Part shown: positions 49,035 through 57,567 of the stretch, one piece after another | Numbering within the stretch: position 1 is the stretch's first letter | How the letters are laid out: each line of letters begins with the position of its first letter | Source: Candidatus Thorarchaeota archaeon | Lineage (GTDB): Archaea; Asgardarchaeota; Thorarchaeia; Thorarchaeales; Thorarchaeaceae | Direction of reading: 5' to 3' | NCBI GenBank assembly: GCA_020348985.1 | Contig: CP070761.1 | Location: forward strand, 1,317,647-1,381,646 | Length of the DNA stretch: 64,000 nt | Notes under the pieces: generated by a model | Told to the model about the DNA's origin: nothing | The model's input: only the letters and a program-made list of their open reading frames with translations | Database searches by the model: none | Program-made: the position numbers and the translations under genes

Positions 49035-50000
49035 TTGCCCGAAGACATGCCAGAGACCCTCAGAAGCAAGCTCCTCAGCCAGGGCTATCATTTGCTTGGA
49101 TCAAGGGGCGCTTTCAAGGCATGCCAGTGGCAGAAGAAGAGTCTACTAAATGATGATGTCTGTTACAAACAGCGTTTCTATGGAATTGAGTCCCATCGAT
49201 GTCTGCAGATGACACCTGTGGTTGATAAGTGCAGTCAGAGCTGCGAGTTCTGCTGGCGAGTTACTCCTGCAGACATTGGCTCTGCATGGGATCAGGTAGA
49301 AGTCACCGAGGATGAGGTGCTGGAACCACGGGCACTCATGGATGCCGTGCTGACGGCCAACCTAAGGTCTCTTGGCGGGTATAATCCTCAAGCTGGAGCA
49401 ATTGTGTCAGAAAAGAAGTATAGGGAGGCTAGAGAGCCAAAACATATGGCCATCTCCCTAGCAGGGGAACCGACTCTCTACCCTTTTCTTAGTGAGTTCA
49501 TAGAGGAGGTCCACAGCAGAGGAATGACATCATTTCTTGTCACGAATGGTTTACATCCATCGGTCCTGGGAGAGATAGCATTGCCCACTCAATTGTATGT
49601 GACTTTGGCTGCACCGGACAGGAAGACGCATAGGGAGCTATGTCGGCCAAGTTCTTCAAACGCATGGAGTCAACTCCAACAGACTCAGGAACTCTTAGGG
49701 TCTCTTTCATGTCGACGTGCCAATAGACTCACGATGGTAGAAGGGAAGAATATGTTCAGACCGAGAGCATATGCTGACTTGATTCTTAGTGGAGAACCAG
49801 ACTTCATCGAGGTCAAGGGATACATGTTTTTGGGCTCCTCCAGGGGGCGGCTAAGTCCCCAGAACGCCCCATCTCACCGTGCAATCAGGTCGTTCTCGGA
49901 AAAGCTGGCAGCATTGACAGGATACTATTTGCAGGATGAACAGGCGGAAAGCAGAGTGACGCTGCTGTCACGGAGCAAACAAATTAAGAAGATTCAGTAA
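49035..50000 (+). CDS. taw1: tRNA 4-demethylwyosine synthase Taw1/TYW1
   Basis: A 321-residue radical SAM enzyme acting on N1-methylguanosine-37 of tRNA-Phe. The second-cluster cysteines are C30, C43 and C56, and the radical SAM cysteines are C66, C70 and C73 (CSQSCEFC). YGIESHRCLQMTP is diagnostic. It condenses pyruvate with m1G37, which is made by Trm5 (encoded at 52.5 kb, opposite strand). The start is TTG at 49035. It lacks the flavodoxin domain of eukaryotic TYW1, as archaeal Taw1 does. Confidence 0.94.
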   Translation: MPEDMPETLRSKLLSQGYHLLGSRGAFKACQWQKKSLLNDDVCYKQRFYGIESHRCLQMTPVVDKCSQSCEFCWRVTPADIGSAWDQVEVTEDEVLEPRALMDAVLTANLRSLGGYNPQAGAIVSEKKYREAREPKHMAISLAGEPTLYPFLSEFIEEVHSRGMTSFLVTNGLHPSVLGEIALPTQLYVTLAAPDRKTHRELCRPSSSNAWSQLQQTQELLGSLSCRRANRLTMVEGKNMFRPRAYADLILSGEPDFIEVKGYMFLGSSRGRLSPQNAPSHRAIRSFSEKLAALTGYYLQDEQAESRVTLLSRSKQIKKIQ

Positions 50001-50020
50001 AGTGGACGAGGGCGAGAGCA

Positions 50021-50650
50021 ATGGGATTATCTGAGATTCTGCAGGAAATTACCAGAGAAATTGAATTGGATGATGAGGTGCGAGAGAAGGTCCTACCTCT
50101 TGCACGAAGTGCAGTACGGCTCTGTGGGGAGTCCATCAAGAAGAGCCACAGAGGACAGTTTGATGAAGCTAGAAGACTGATTCAGGAAGCACAAAACACA
50201 ATCATGGATGCAGAGAAAGAGCTATCAAGAAGCAGATTCCTAAGTCAATCGAGGCCGCTGGACACATCATACCAGGAACTGGCCGAGGCAGCGAATCTGT
50301 TATCCATTCTAGACAATGGTTCATTCACAGAGCCGAGCAAGCATGACATTCCATCACGTCCATATTTGACTGGATTGGCCGACACAATCGGTGAATTGAG
50401 AAGAGCGACGTTGGATTGTCTTCGTAGCGACAATGTGAGGAAAGCAGAGAACCTCCTGAGCACTATGGAAGAGATCTTGGAGGGGCTCGGTGCAATTGAC
50501 TACCCTCATGCATTGGTGCCAGAACTCAGAAGAAAGTGTGACATTGGGAGAGGTGTTGTGGAAAGAACCAGAGGAGATGTGACAACGGCCGTCAGACAAG
50601 AGAAGCTCGTGGGAGAGCTAAGCAAGTTTGAGCGTAAGAAAGAAGACTAG
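50021..50650 (+). CDS. Translin-family protein
   Basis: A 209-residue all-helical protein. RPYLTGLADTIGELRRATLDCLR, then YPHALVPELRRKCDIGRGVVERTRGD (both split here) match translin/TRAX. Translin forms octameric barrels that bind RNA and single-stranded DNA; with TRAX it is the C3PO RNase. The catalytic Glu residues of TRAX cannot be confirmed by eye. ATG at 50021 is 21 bases after the Taw1 stop. Its end overlaps the longer reading of the ribK gene, suggesting one transcript. Confidence 0.85.
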   Translation: MGLSEILQEITREIELDDEVREKVLPLARSAVRLCGESIKKSHRGQFDEARRLIQEAQNTIMDAEKELSRSRFLSQSRPLDTSYQELAEAANLLSILDNGSFTEPSKHDIPSRPYLTGLADTIGELRRATLDCLRSDNVRKAENLLSTMEEILEGLGAIDYPHALVPELRRKCDIGRGVVERTRGDVTTAVRQEKLVGELSKFERKKED

Positions 50651-50663
50651 AGGAGCTAGGAGA

Positions 50664-51344
50664 ATGACAACACCCGATATCTGGTTCACATTGTACTCGC
50701 TGGCACGAAAGGGAGCTCTCCACAGAAGTATTACAATAACGACTAGTGAGCTTGGTGGTGTGCTGGGCATCAGTCAACAGACAGCATCCAGACGAATCTC
50801 ATATTGTGTTGATGAGGGCTTCGTTGCAAGAACACATACAGCTGCAGGAATGCTGCTTCAGATAACTGAGAGAGGAAGACGAGAACTCTCCGAAGTTCTT
50901 GGGGAGCTCGAGATTGCATTCGTCCCGCCGGGAGACGAGATTGTGATCAGGGGTAGTGTGACACATGGCCTAGGAGAGGGTGCTTACTACGTTGAGGTCT
51001 ATGCTACAAGATTCAGAGAAGCACTTGGCTTTCTCCCGTTCTCTGGAACGCTGAACGTGATTATCAGAGAAGAGGAGTCAAGGAAAGCAACCACAAGAAT
51101 GCGACAAAGTCCCCCTCTCATCGTACATGGGTTCAGTTATGAAGGACGAACCTTTGGTGACGTGATTTGCTATAGAGTGAAAGTGGACAATGCCGTAGAG
51201 GGGGCAGTCGTAATTGCGCAACGTACGCATCATAGTGAGAATACATTGGAAGTAATTGCACCATATGATCTCCGTGAAAAACTCGGACTTGAAGATGAAG
51301 ACATTGTTGAGCTGACTGTTATCCCATTGCATATGGCTACTTAG
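50664..51344 (+). CDS. ribK: CTP-dependent riboflavin kinase
   Basis: A 226-residue archaeal RibK. An N-terminal winged helix (TTSELGGVLGISQQTASRRI) is fused to the kinase domain, whose GSVTHGLGEGAYYVEVYATRF and LGFLPFSGTLNVII motifs are diagnostic. It phosphorylates riboflavin to FMN using CTP. The winged helix suggests autogenous or riboflavin-responsive regulation. The ATG at 50664 is chosen for GGAGCTAGGAGA just upstream; an earlier start is possible. It is the last gene of the taw1-translin run. Confidence 0.93.
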   Translation: MTTPDIWFTLYSLARKGALHRSITITTSELGGVLGISQQTASRRISYCVDEGFVARTHTAAGMLLQITERGRRELSEVLGELEIAFVPPGDEIVIRGSVTHGLGEGAYYVEVYATRFREALGFLPFSGTLNVIIREEESRKATTRMRQSPPLIVHGFSYEGRTFGDVICYRVKVDNAVEGAVVIAQRTHHSENTLEVIAPYDLREKLGLEDEDIVELTVIPLHMAT

Positions 51345-51345
51345 A

Positions 51346-52023
51346 CTAGTGACCGTACTCGCCTGTTAGTGGCACAAACGCAACACCGCCCCATCGCCTT
51401 GAAGATATCCTTCCATCCTGTTCCTTCTTGACAAGAAGCAGTTCTTGATAGAACCCCCTAGACCCCACTGGAATAAGCATGATGCCGCCTGGTTTGAGCT
51501 GCTCGACTAGTGGTGGAGGGATATCGGGAGCAGCCGCTGCAACTAGGATTCGATCAAAAGGGGCATATTCGGGAAGACCGATCCCGCCATCTCCTTGTAT
51601 CAGCTTGACTATATCGGAGTATCCAGTACGCTCCAGATTTCCTTTAGCAAAGTCGATCAGCGCCTCAACGATTTCGACTGTGTAGACAGTGCCGCTTTCA
51701 GATGGCTCAATTCCCTTCACCAACTCCCCACATAGAGCCGCGTGATATCCTGACCCAGCGCCTACCTCCAACACTTTCATTCCTGGTGCAAGGTCTAGAC
51801 CTTCACACATGATTGCGCACATATGAGGAGCCGAAATCGTTTGGCCGTGTCCTATAGGAAGAGGCGTGTCTCTGTAGGCTTCGTCTACTGCGCTTGGAAG
51901 CACAAATTCCTCCCTTGGAACTACTCTGAAGGCGGCCTCAACTCGACTTGATGTTATGTAGCCTCTGTCCTTGAGGCGCTGAATAAGTCGTTCGCGTTCT
52001 CTGTCGAGTCGACTATCGGTCAT
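51346..52023 (-). CDS. pcm: Protein-L-isoaspartate O-methyltransferase
   Basis: A 225-residue SAM methyltransferase. RDTPLPIGHGQTISAPHM, VLEVGAGSGYHAALCGELV and DRILVAAAAPDIPPPLVEQL are diagnostic. It repairs isoaspartyl residues in damaged proteins. ATG at 52023 gives the usual length; 21 extra codons upstream are less likely because they overlap the DUF371 promoter region. It converges with ribK one base away and is divergent from the DUF371 gene. Confidence 0.94.
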   Translation of the reverse strand: MTDSRLDRERERLIQRLKDRGYITSSRVEAAFRVVPREEFVLPSAVDEAYRDTPLPIGHGQTISAPHMCAIMCEGLDLAPGMKVLEVGAGSGYHAALCGELVKGIEPSESGTVYTVEIVEALIDFAKGNLERTGYSDIVKLIQGDGGIGLPEYAPFDRILVAAAAPDIPPPLVEQLKPGGIMLIPVGSRGFYQELLLVKKEQDGRISSRRWGGVAFVPLTGEYGH

Positions 52024-52085
52024 GCCAATCGAGCACCCCAATGAACGCGCATTGATAAAAGGGCTTGTGGCAAGTGAAAGAGTCA

Positions 52086-52511
52086 ATGGAACGCATTGCT
52101 TTCACGGCTCTTGGACACGAAAATATCGTGGGAGAACACGAGACAACTCTAGAGATAACTACTGAGAACAGTCTCACATCAGCAGGCACTTGTATCATTG
52201 GAGTCTGCGCATCATTGAATCTACCATCATTCAATGAACGAATAAAGAAACTTGCAGCTTCTCCTACCACAAATATAACCCTGAGATTGTCGGCTGGTGA
52301 GTACACGGACATAGTCAAAGGATACGGAAGCCCTGGGTTGACTTACTCGAATCCCGTTAGTATGGTGATTAGAAAGAGCACTTACGAGTGTGATCGAACT
52401 TTGATGGTTAGAGCTGATAAATCAGCCTCTGATTTGATGCGACCAATGATCAGATTACTTGTTAGCAGAGATATCGTACTAGATTGCGAGATTGAGTACT
52501 CTAGGAAATGA
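52086..52511 (+). CDS. DUF371-family archaeal protein
   Basis: A 141-residue protein whose opening MERIAFTALGHENIVGEHETTLEITTE (in outline) and VKGYGSPGLTYSNPVSMVIRKS match DUF371, a conserved archaeal family of unknown function. It should be a beta-rich soluble protein. Conservation across archaea suggests a housekeeping role, perhaps RNA binding. It is divergent from pcm with 62 bases between and overlaps the 3' end of trm5 by 11 bases. Confidence 0.8.
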   Translation: MERIAFTALGHENIVGEHETTLEITTENSLTSAGTCIIGVCASLNLPSFNERIKKLAASPTTNITLRLSAGEYTDIVKGYGSPGLTYSNPVSMVIRKSTYECDRTLMVRADKSASDLMRPMIRLLVSRDIVLDCEIEYSRK

Positions 52512-53562
52512 TGAGATCTGCCACCATTTGGTGCTCATAGGGCGCACTATCCCTGACACGTCGAATCATAGGAATCTGCTCAATCTCCCGCCCTGCTGCT
52601 TTGACTAGCTCAACGGTCTTTTTGCGCAATTGTCCTTCCGGGTCTTCGCCGCCCAGGAAATCATAGTAATGAATGATTCCACCGGGTTTCAATACATGAC
52701 AGGCATCAGCAATGAAGTCTGAGGCTCCTGATGGATGATTCATAATCACTCGATCCATCGCTGCGGGTGATAGTTCTCTTACATACTCATGAGCGTCAGA
52801 TACAACAGGCTCAATAGTTCCAACCAGCGGATTGAGGTCCATACTCTCTTTAAGTAGCTTAATGGCATTGGCATTGATATCAACTGCGACAACATGAGAA
52901 ACTCGCTTCTTAGCAATGTGAAGAGCAAATGGTCCAACACCTGTGAACATGTCAAGAACTGACTCTCGCGATTGAACCTGTTCTGCCACTCTGTTGTGTT
53001 CTTCGAGCAGTCGGGGACTGAAATAGGCAACAGCTAAGTCAACCGCAATTCTCACTCCATATTCAGTATGAATTGTCTTTGTCTTGTTCTCCCCAGCGAG
53101 CACGGCATATTCTCTAGTTCTTGTTAAGCCGGAGATTGCACCCTGCTTAGCAAGCACAGTTGAGAAGTTTCGATGAATTCTCTGAAATGCCAAACCAATC
53201 TCTGTCACGTATACCTCCAGTTCTTCCGGAATCTCAAGCACAGCGATGTCACCTATGAGATCATAGGCTCGGGGTAGTAGTTCAAGCTTCTCAGAGGGCA
53301 TCTTGTCTTTGAGAGCTTCCTCAAGCGTTCTTGGGCCCACCTGAGTGGGTTGAAACTCTCTGAATCCAGCTTTGAACTCGTGCCCGTTGAGTGCCTCATC
53401 AACACTTGGTCTATCAACCTCAGAAAGCAATGGGAAGTATAGGAAGCCTTGCTCCTTTACAATCTTGTAGTCAAGGTCCAGAAGCTTTGAGGCCACGAGA
53501 AGCTGCCTAGTCTCCTCTCCTTGCTCCCTCCGTACCCTAACATACTGTTTCTTGGTTGACAT
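52501..53562 (-). CDS. trm5: tRNA (guanine-37 N1)-methyltransferase Trm5
   Basis: A 353-residue Trm5. The N-terminal D1/D2 region has LLPRAYDLIGDIAVLEIPEEL. The catalytic domain has VLDMFTGVGPFALHIAKKRV (motif I) and VIMNHPSGASDFIADACHVLKPGG. It makes m1G37 on tRNAs, including tRNA-Phe, the substrate of Taw1 (49.0 kb). The usual NPPY motif reads NHPSG, as in some archaeal Trm5. Its stop overlaps the DUF371 gene by 11 bases. Confidence 0.93.
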   Translation of the reverse strand: MSTKKQYVRVRREQGEETRQLLVASKLLDLDYKIVKEQGFLYFPLLSEVDRPSVDEALNGHEFKAGFREFQPTQVGPRTLEEALKDKMPSEKLELLPRAYDLIGDIAVLEIPEELEVYVTEIGLAFQRIHRNFSTVLAKQGAISGLTRTREYAVLAGENKTKTIHTEYGVRIAVDLAVAYFSPRLLEEHNRVAEQVQSRESVLDMFTGVGPFALHIAKKRVSHVVAVDINANAIKLLKESMDLNPLVGTIEPVVSDAHEYVRELSPAAMDRVIMNHPSGASDFIADACHVLKPGGIIHYYDFLGGEDPEGQLRKKTVELVKAAGREIEQIPMIRRVRDSAPYEHQMVADLIIS

Positions 53563-53607
53563 TGAGACTGCTCTAACAGCACTGCCTAAGATAGTTTGGA
53601 TTCCGAG

Positions 53608-54708
53608 TCAAGCGTACTCAGCGACTCTCACAAATTCTTTCCCAGCACCAGCCTTGGTACCTACCATAATCTGGTGGAATGGGTGCACCGGACTTCTGGA
53701 TTCGTCGAGTGCGGGCTCCACTCGTTGAGGAATTCCACATACTTCTAGATGGTCGCCATTTCGAAACAGATCCTTTAGTGCACCATCATAGATCATCAAT
53801 CGGGAAATCTTGACGTTCCCTATCTCTGGAACCGGCTTTGTATCTACTGTAAACAGGGCAGGGGTGAAGGAGCTGTATTCGGATTCCACTACGCTCATCC
53901 TAACACGTATTGGCTCTGAAACAAGTGACTTGTATGACTCCATTCCATGACAAATCGGAACCTCGTCAGGGAATAGGACTGGCATCACCCCTATGTAGAA
54001 ATCATCTATGCAGAACTCTTTGCGGCGTACGAACATAGAGAGAAGCTCTTCCTCGGATAGCATTGGAGAACGTGTCAGCAATCTCGAGATGGTGCCTTTC
54101 CATTCTTCCGGACGCCTGAATCGAACATTGTTGTTGTCGTCAACGACCTTGTCGTATCCATTCTGGAGAAGACTAGCCATCTCTTTGCCATACACGTTCA
54201 TGTTTATGTCAGACAACGCAGGATTGTGGGCCTTCCATGCTATGCTGCCAGTCACACCGATACGATCAAGTGGTATGTCAAGTGTATCATGTAATGTCTC
54301 GGCTAGCGACTTTGTTCGTTCCTCCAATGTGTCATTTGGACCCTCATTGACAATCTCTTTCAGGCGGAGCTCGGGACTGAAGTACTTGGAGATGCTCTCT
54401 CTTGGAACCTCAAGTAAGCTTGTACCTAGATGAGAATCCTCTACAACGTAGTCAGAATCAATCATCTGCATTCCTTTTGCCGCTGACTCTGCCCCTCCAG
54501 AGAAAACTCGTTCGTAGTTTGACGTTCCTTTAACCCATTTCCCGGAGGAGCTTGGTATATACTTGAGGTAGCTTATCACTCGATTAGAAGGTTGTATGAA
54601 CCCGTGAGCAACGAACACTCTACCTTTTGCATCATGGAACACGTCTTTGTCTCGAAACGTTTGTGGAGGGGGGACAAGAGCTGGTTCTCTCACTGATTCA
54701 ATCCTCAC
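53608..54708 (-). CDS. Predicted nucleotidyltransferase-fold protein (COG1665-like)
   Basis: A 366-residue protein with a central nucleotidyltransferase-like patch: RIGVTGSIAWKAHNPALSDINMNVYG, where the GS and the spaced Asp fit a minimal NTase core. N-terminal AHGFIQPSNRVISYLKYIP and GTSNYERVF precede it. I recall archaeal proteins grouped as COG1665, but no function. Neighbours are isopentenyl phosphate kinase upstream and Trm5 downstream. It could act in nucleotide transfer; no substrate can be named. Confidence 0.72.
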   Translation of the reverse strand: MRIESVREPALVPPPQTFRDKDVFHDAKGRVFVAHGFIQPSNRVISYLKYIPSSSGKWVKGTSNYERVFSGGAESAAKGMQMIDSDYVVEDSHLGTSLLEVPRESISKYFSPELRLKEIVNEGPNDTLEERTKSLAETLHDTLDIPLDRIGVTGSIAWKAHNPALSDINMNVYGKEMASLLQNGYDKVVDDNNNVRFRRPEEWKGTISRLLTRSPMLSEEELLSMFVRRKEFCIDDFYIGVMPVLFPDEVPICHGMESYKSLVSEPIRVRMSVVESEYSSFTPALFTVDTKPVPEIGNVKISRLMIYDGALKDLFRNGDHLEVCGIPQRVEPALDESRSPVHPFHQIMVGTKAGAGKEFVRVAEYA

Positions 54709-54774
54709 GAGAGGTCAGGTGAATGCTGTAGACCTCTCTGCCCTCTCAGATATACATACTCATTCGAGATTGTG

Positions 54775-55593
54775 TCATTTTGCTACTACTCGCGTAGCCT
54801 TGACATCTTGACTGCTCAAAAGGGCCTTGAGATTGCCAAATTCCATCATAGAGAGTATTGCGACCTCAAGACCTTCCTGAATCAGGTCAACGGCTAAGGC
54901 GATAGAACGTAGTTTGCCCTTCATTCTTCCACTGGCGTCAGCGGTTCCTGCAGTCCCCATTTGCTCCAGCACCTGTTCAAGCTGATTGAGGTCAACTTCT
55001 TCGATGAGTGATGCGTCTGGATTCAGTTTGGGATCTGCATCATAGATTCCAGATGTGTCAGACGCAAAGAGCATTCGTTTTGCTCCCAGCTCTCTAGCGA
55101 TAATGACTGCAAGCTGATCCCCGCTGCCGACACTCCACCCCATCTCTTTGTCAATCAGGATGTCTCCTCCCAACAGAGGAACCATGCCGATTGATGCGAA
55201 TCTCTTCAGGGGCTCCAGGAAGTAATCAACCATCTTCATCTTCTCAGAGATCACCATTGAAGAGGGATACATCAGACACACTGGAACCTCGGCGTTCTGA
55301 AACTCTTTAACGATGATGTGACGGAGAGTCGCCACATCCTCTTGCGTCTTAGATAGGGGCAGAAGTTGGTCAGGACCCAGGAAGCCTTTGTGGAGCTTGT
55401 GTTTTAGAACTGGCGGATGTCCATAAGAGCCAACACCGTGTAACAGGACTAAGGACTCTATCAGGCCTTCATCGAGACACTCTCTGATTTCTCGGGACAC
55501 CGATTGCAGTACCTTCTCTCTATAGGTGTACGGTTTCGTCTTGTCAGTCAGCAACGAACCGCCAAGCTTTATGATTGTCAGTTCCTGGGTCAC
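54775..55593 (-). CDS. ipk: Isopentenyl phosphate kinase
   Basis: A 272-residue amino-acid-kinase-fold enzyme. TIIKLGGSLLTDK at the N-terminus, then HGVGSYGHPPVLKH with the catalytic His, GDILIDKEMGWSVGSGDQLA and the late GTADASGRMKGKL are diagnostic. It phosphorylates isopentenyl phosphate in the archaeal mevalonate pathway. The usual HGGGSFGH reads HGVGSYGH. It follows a dolichol/phytol-kinase-like membrane protein by 18 bases on the same strand, forming an isoprenoid pair. Confidence 0.93.
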   Translation of the reverse strand: MTQELTIIKLGGSLLTDKTKPYTYREKVLQSVSREIRECLDEGLIESLVLLHGVGSYGHPPVLKHKLHKGFLGPDQLLPLSKTQEDVATLRHIIVKEFQNAEVPVCLMYPSSMVISEKMKMVDYFLEPLKRFASIGMVPLLGGDILIDKEMGWSVGSGDQLAVIIARELGAKRMLFASDTSGIYDADPKLNPDASLIEEVDLNQLEQVLEQMGTAGTADASGRMKGKLRSIALAVDLIQEGLEVAILSMMEFGNLKALLSSQDVKATRVVAK

Positions 55594-55611
55594 CGAGCAA
55601 CACCATGATAG

Positions 55612-56418
55612 CTAGAAGAGGCTGAACATTGGGAATGGCCAGAATAACCCGAGGAAGGGTAGTAGTAGCACCATTATAATGGTAACTATAGTTATAGTCA
55701 GGTTATCAAAGCCCTTAGGTGTTATTGCCTCAATAATCATTGCCACAAGACTCACGACTATGATTGGCAGAATCAAGTCGACAACAGAGAAGGTAGCCAC
55801 CTCGAGTGAGAATAGGAACACTAGGATGAAGCTGAACAAGAATGATCCAATGAACATCCCAATCATACCAGCAAGTGACTTCTCAGCACCACCAATTCCG
55901 AATTTCCTCTCGCCACCATACTTGCGTCCAATCACGTCGGCAAATCCATCTCCACCCGCCAAGCATCCGAAGACAATCAACGCCAACGGAGTTGCATTGG
56001 CCAGATCGCCATCGACGGGAACGTAGAACCATAGGATTCCGATGACCACCATCATGAATGCGTAGTAAAGCGTGCCACCAAGAAGTTCTCGGGGATCTCC
56101 GCTTCTTGACATCGAACGTACAAAGTCCTCATTCTCGGTCTTTCCAGTCCCAATCATGACAAACTGCAGGACGAATATGAGCGGGACTATAATGGCCAGC
56201 CAGCGGCTGAATATACTACCGGAGAAGAGCATCCACGTGACTACCCATACTGGGGCTGCAAATGTGTGAATGACTTTCCGTGTTACTACAGTTGAGAGCT
56301 TACCACTCTTCTCAATTGCTGCATTGATCTGTACGAGCATCAGTATCAAGACAAACGAGATCACAAATGCTACAATGTCCCAGACCAATTCCCAGCCTGG
56401 TAAAGGATTGAAAACCAA
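55612..56418 (-). CDS. Dolichol/phytol kinase-like CTP-transferase membrane protein
   Basis: A 268-residue protein with about seven membrane helices. GGDGFADVIGRKYGG followed by KSLAGMIGMFIGS is the signature shared by dolichol kinase, phytol kinase and related CTP-using enzymes. VTRKVIHTFAAP near residue 45 is the other conserved block. It probably phosphorylates a polyprenol such as dolichol with CTP. The start is TTG at 56418. The isopentenyl phosphate kinase gene follows 18 bases downstream in the same direction, which supports an isoprenoid role. Confidence 0.82.
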   Translation of the reverse strand: MVFNPLPGWELVWDIVAFVISFVLILMLVQINAAIEKSGKLSTVVTRKVIHTFAAPVWVVTWMLFSGSIFSRWLAIIVPLIFVLQFVMIGTGKTENEDFVRSMSRSGDPRELLGGTLYYAFMMVVIGILWFYVPVDGDLANATPLALIVFGCLAGGDGFADVIGRKYGGERKFGIGGAEKSLAGMIGMFIGSFLFSFILVFLFSLEVATFSVVDLILPIIVVSLVAMIIEAITPKGFDNLTITIVTIIMVLLLPFLGLFWPFPMFSLF

Positions 56419-56589
56419 GATTCTCTTCCTCCCTTTTGAACACGATAGAATTTAGATAGCGTAAGAAGGGCGAGATAAAAGTCTGATTGAAATGTGAATT
56501 CGTCAACTAACAAGGAGGAGTGTCATAGCTCTTTGTTGATTGGAGGAAGAAAGGGAGTCTGAGAGCCGGGTAGACTCTCACTTGCTCAC

Positions 56590-56607
56590 TTGGAACACGT
56601 GTTCCAA
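56590..56607. promoter_or_regulatory. 18-bp perfect palindrome (candidate operator)
   Basis: TTGGAACACGTGTTCCAA is a perfect palindrome with ACGT at its centre. It lies about 100 bases upstream of the gene starting at 56707. A second inverted repeat, GAGTCT/AGACTC (56555-56577), is just before it. A dimeric repressor or activator site is the simplest reading. Confidence 0.5.
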
Positions 56608-56706
56608 GGATTGGTTGCTTGCCAGTGTTGCGTTCATCGAAGCCACTAAATCAGTAAGAAAGCGAAATCCCGTCGTATATTCCGTGTGAAAACGGGAGGT
56701 AAAGAA

Positions 56707-57567
56707 ATGAATTTTGTGAGGACAGGTGAGCTCAGGCCGAATGCTCTTGAAGTCCCAATTGAGATAAGCCCTCTAGAAGAGATTGACAGATTGACACTCA
56801 AGCGTCTGAATCACCTTCTAGGGTTCATCAAAGAGAGGAAACCGGAGATTCTGCGTGAGTTCGTCGAGGAATTGACTGGAGAGCTCCTGAATCAAGCAAA
56901 GGAGGACTATGCCATCAGAGATGTGCTTGATCTAGATGATGTTCTATCCGGGCTCCCCCTTCTGCAGGAACACGTTGACTTGACCGTGGCTCTACTCAAT
57001 TACTGCTTCGATGTGCTCCAATTGCCCCAAGGAACAGAGTGGCTGGGTAAGAAGGTCAGTGTTTCCACACGAGCCGATTTGAGATCCTTTCTACTCCCTA
57101 GATACAACAATCTCATGGCTTTGGTCGACATTGTTGGTAGAGAGGATGCGATTGCGTTCTACAAGCGGTTCTTCACACAGTATCTCGCAGACACAAGAGA
57201 TCCAGATAGAAAGATATACGATAGTTTAGAGGACCTGTATGAGGAGAGATCTAGAGAGACCGAGGAACCATCGGCATGGGTAGTAGTCCGTGGAATGCTT
57301 TCGGATGGTAAGTACGCTTTTCGGAACGACAACTGCCTTTGGGTCGACGCTCTAGAGGACATAGAAGACTCCGAGCTGAAGTATTACATTTGCTGCTATG
57401 GTGATTATGAAGGAGCGAAAGCGCACAATGAGAGCATAGTGATGACGATGGAACATACCATTGCAGAGGGCAACCCCTATTGCTCTCGAGTTCTTCATGA
57501 CACTCGTGTTGATTGGAATCTAAGGCATCCTCCAAAGGAGTTTTGGGATAAAATGGGGAAGACTTAG
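56707..57567 (+). CDS. Possible ATC-hydrolase-like (PF14196-type) protein
   Basis: A 286-residue soluble protein. The C-terminal pattern YICCYGDYEGAKAHNESIVM, then HTIAEGNPYCSRVLHDTR, resembles the L-2-amino-thiazoline-4-carboxylate-hydrolase-like family, with its late Cys/Gly/Pro-Tyr-Cys motif. Evidence is limited to this motif as remembered. GGGAGGT precedes the ATG at 56707 at ideal spacing; a longer start at 56686 is less likely. A strong palindrome lies 100 bases upstream. It converges with the APH-like gene with no gap. Confidence 0.6.
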   Translation: MNFVRTGELRPNALEVPIEISPLEEIDRLTLKRLNHLLGFIKERKPEILREFVEELTGELLNQAKEDYAIRDVLDLDDVLSGLPLLQEHVDLTVALLNYCFDVLQLPQGTEWLGKKVSVSTRADLRSFLLPRYNNLMALVDIVGREDAIAFYKRFFTQYLADTRDPDRKIYDSLEDLYEERSRETEEPSAWVVVRGMLSDGKYAFRNDNCLWVDALEDIEDSELKYYICCYGDYEGAKAHNESIVMTMEHTIAEGNPYCSRVLHDTRVDWNLRHPPKEFWDKMGKT

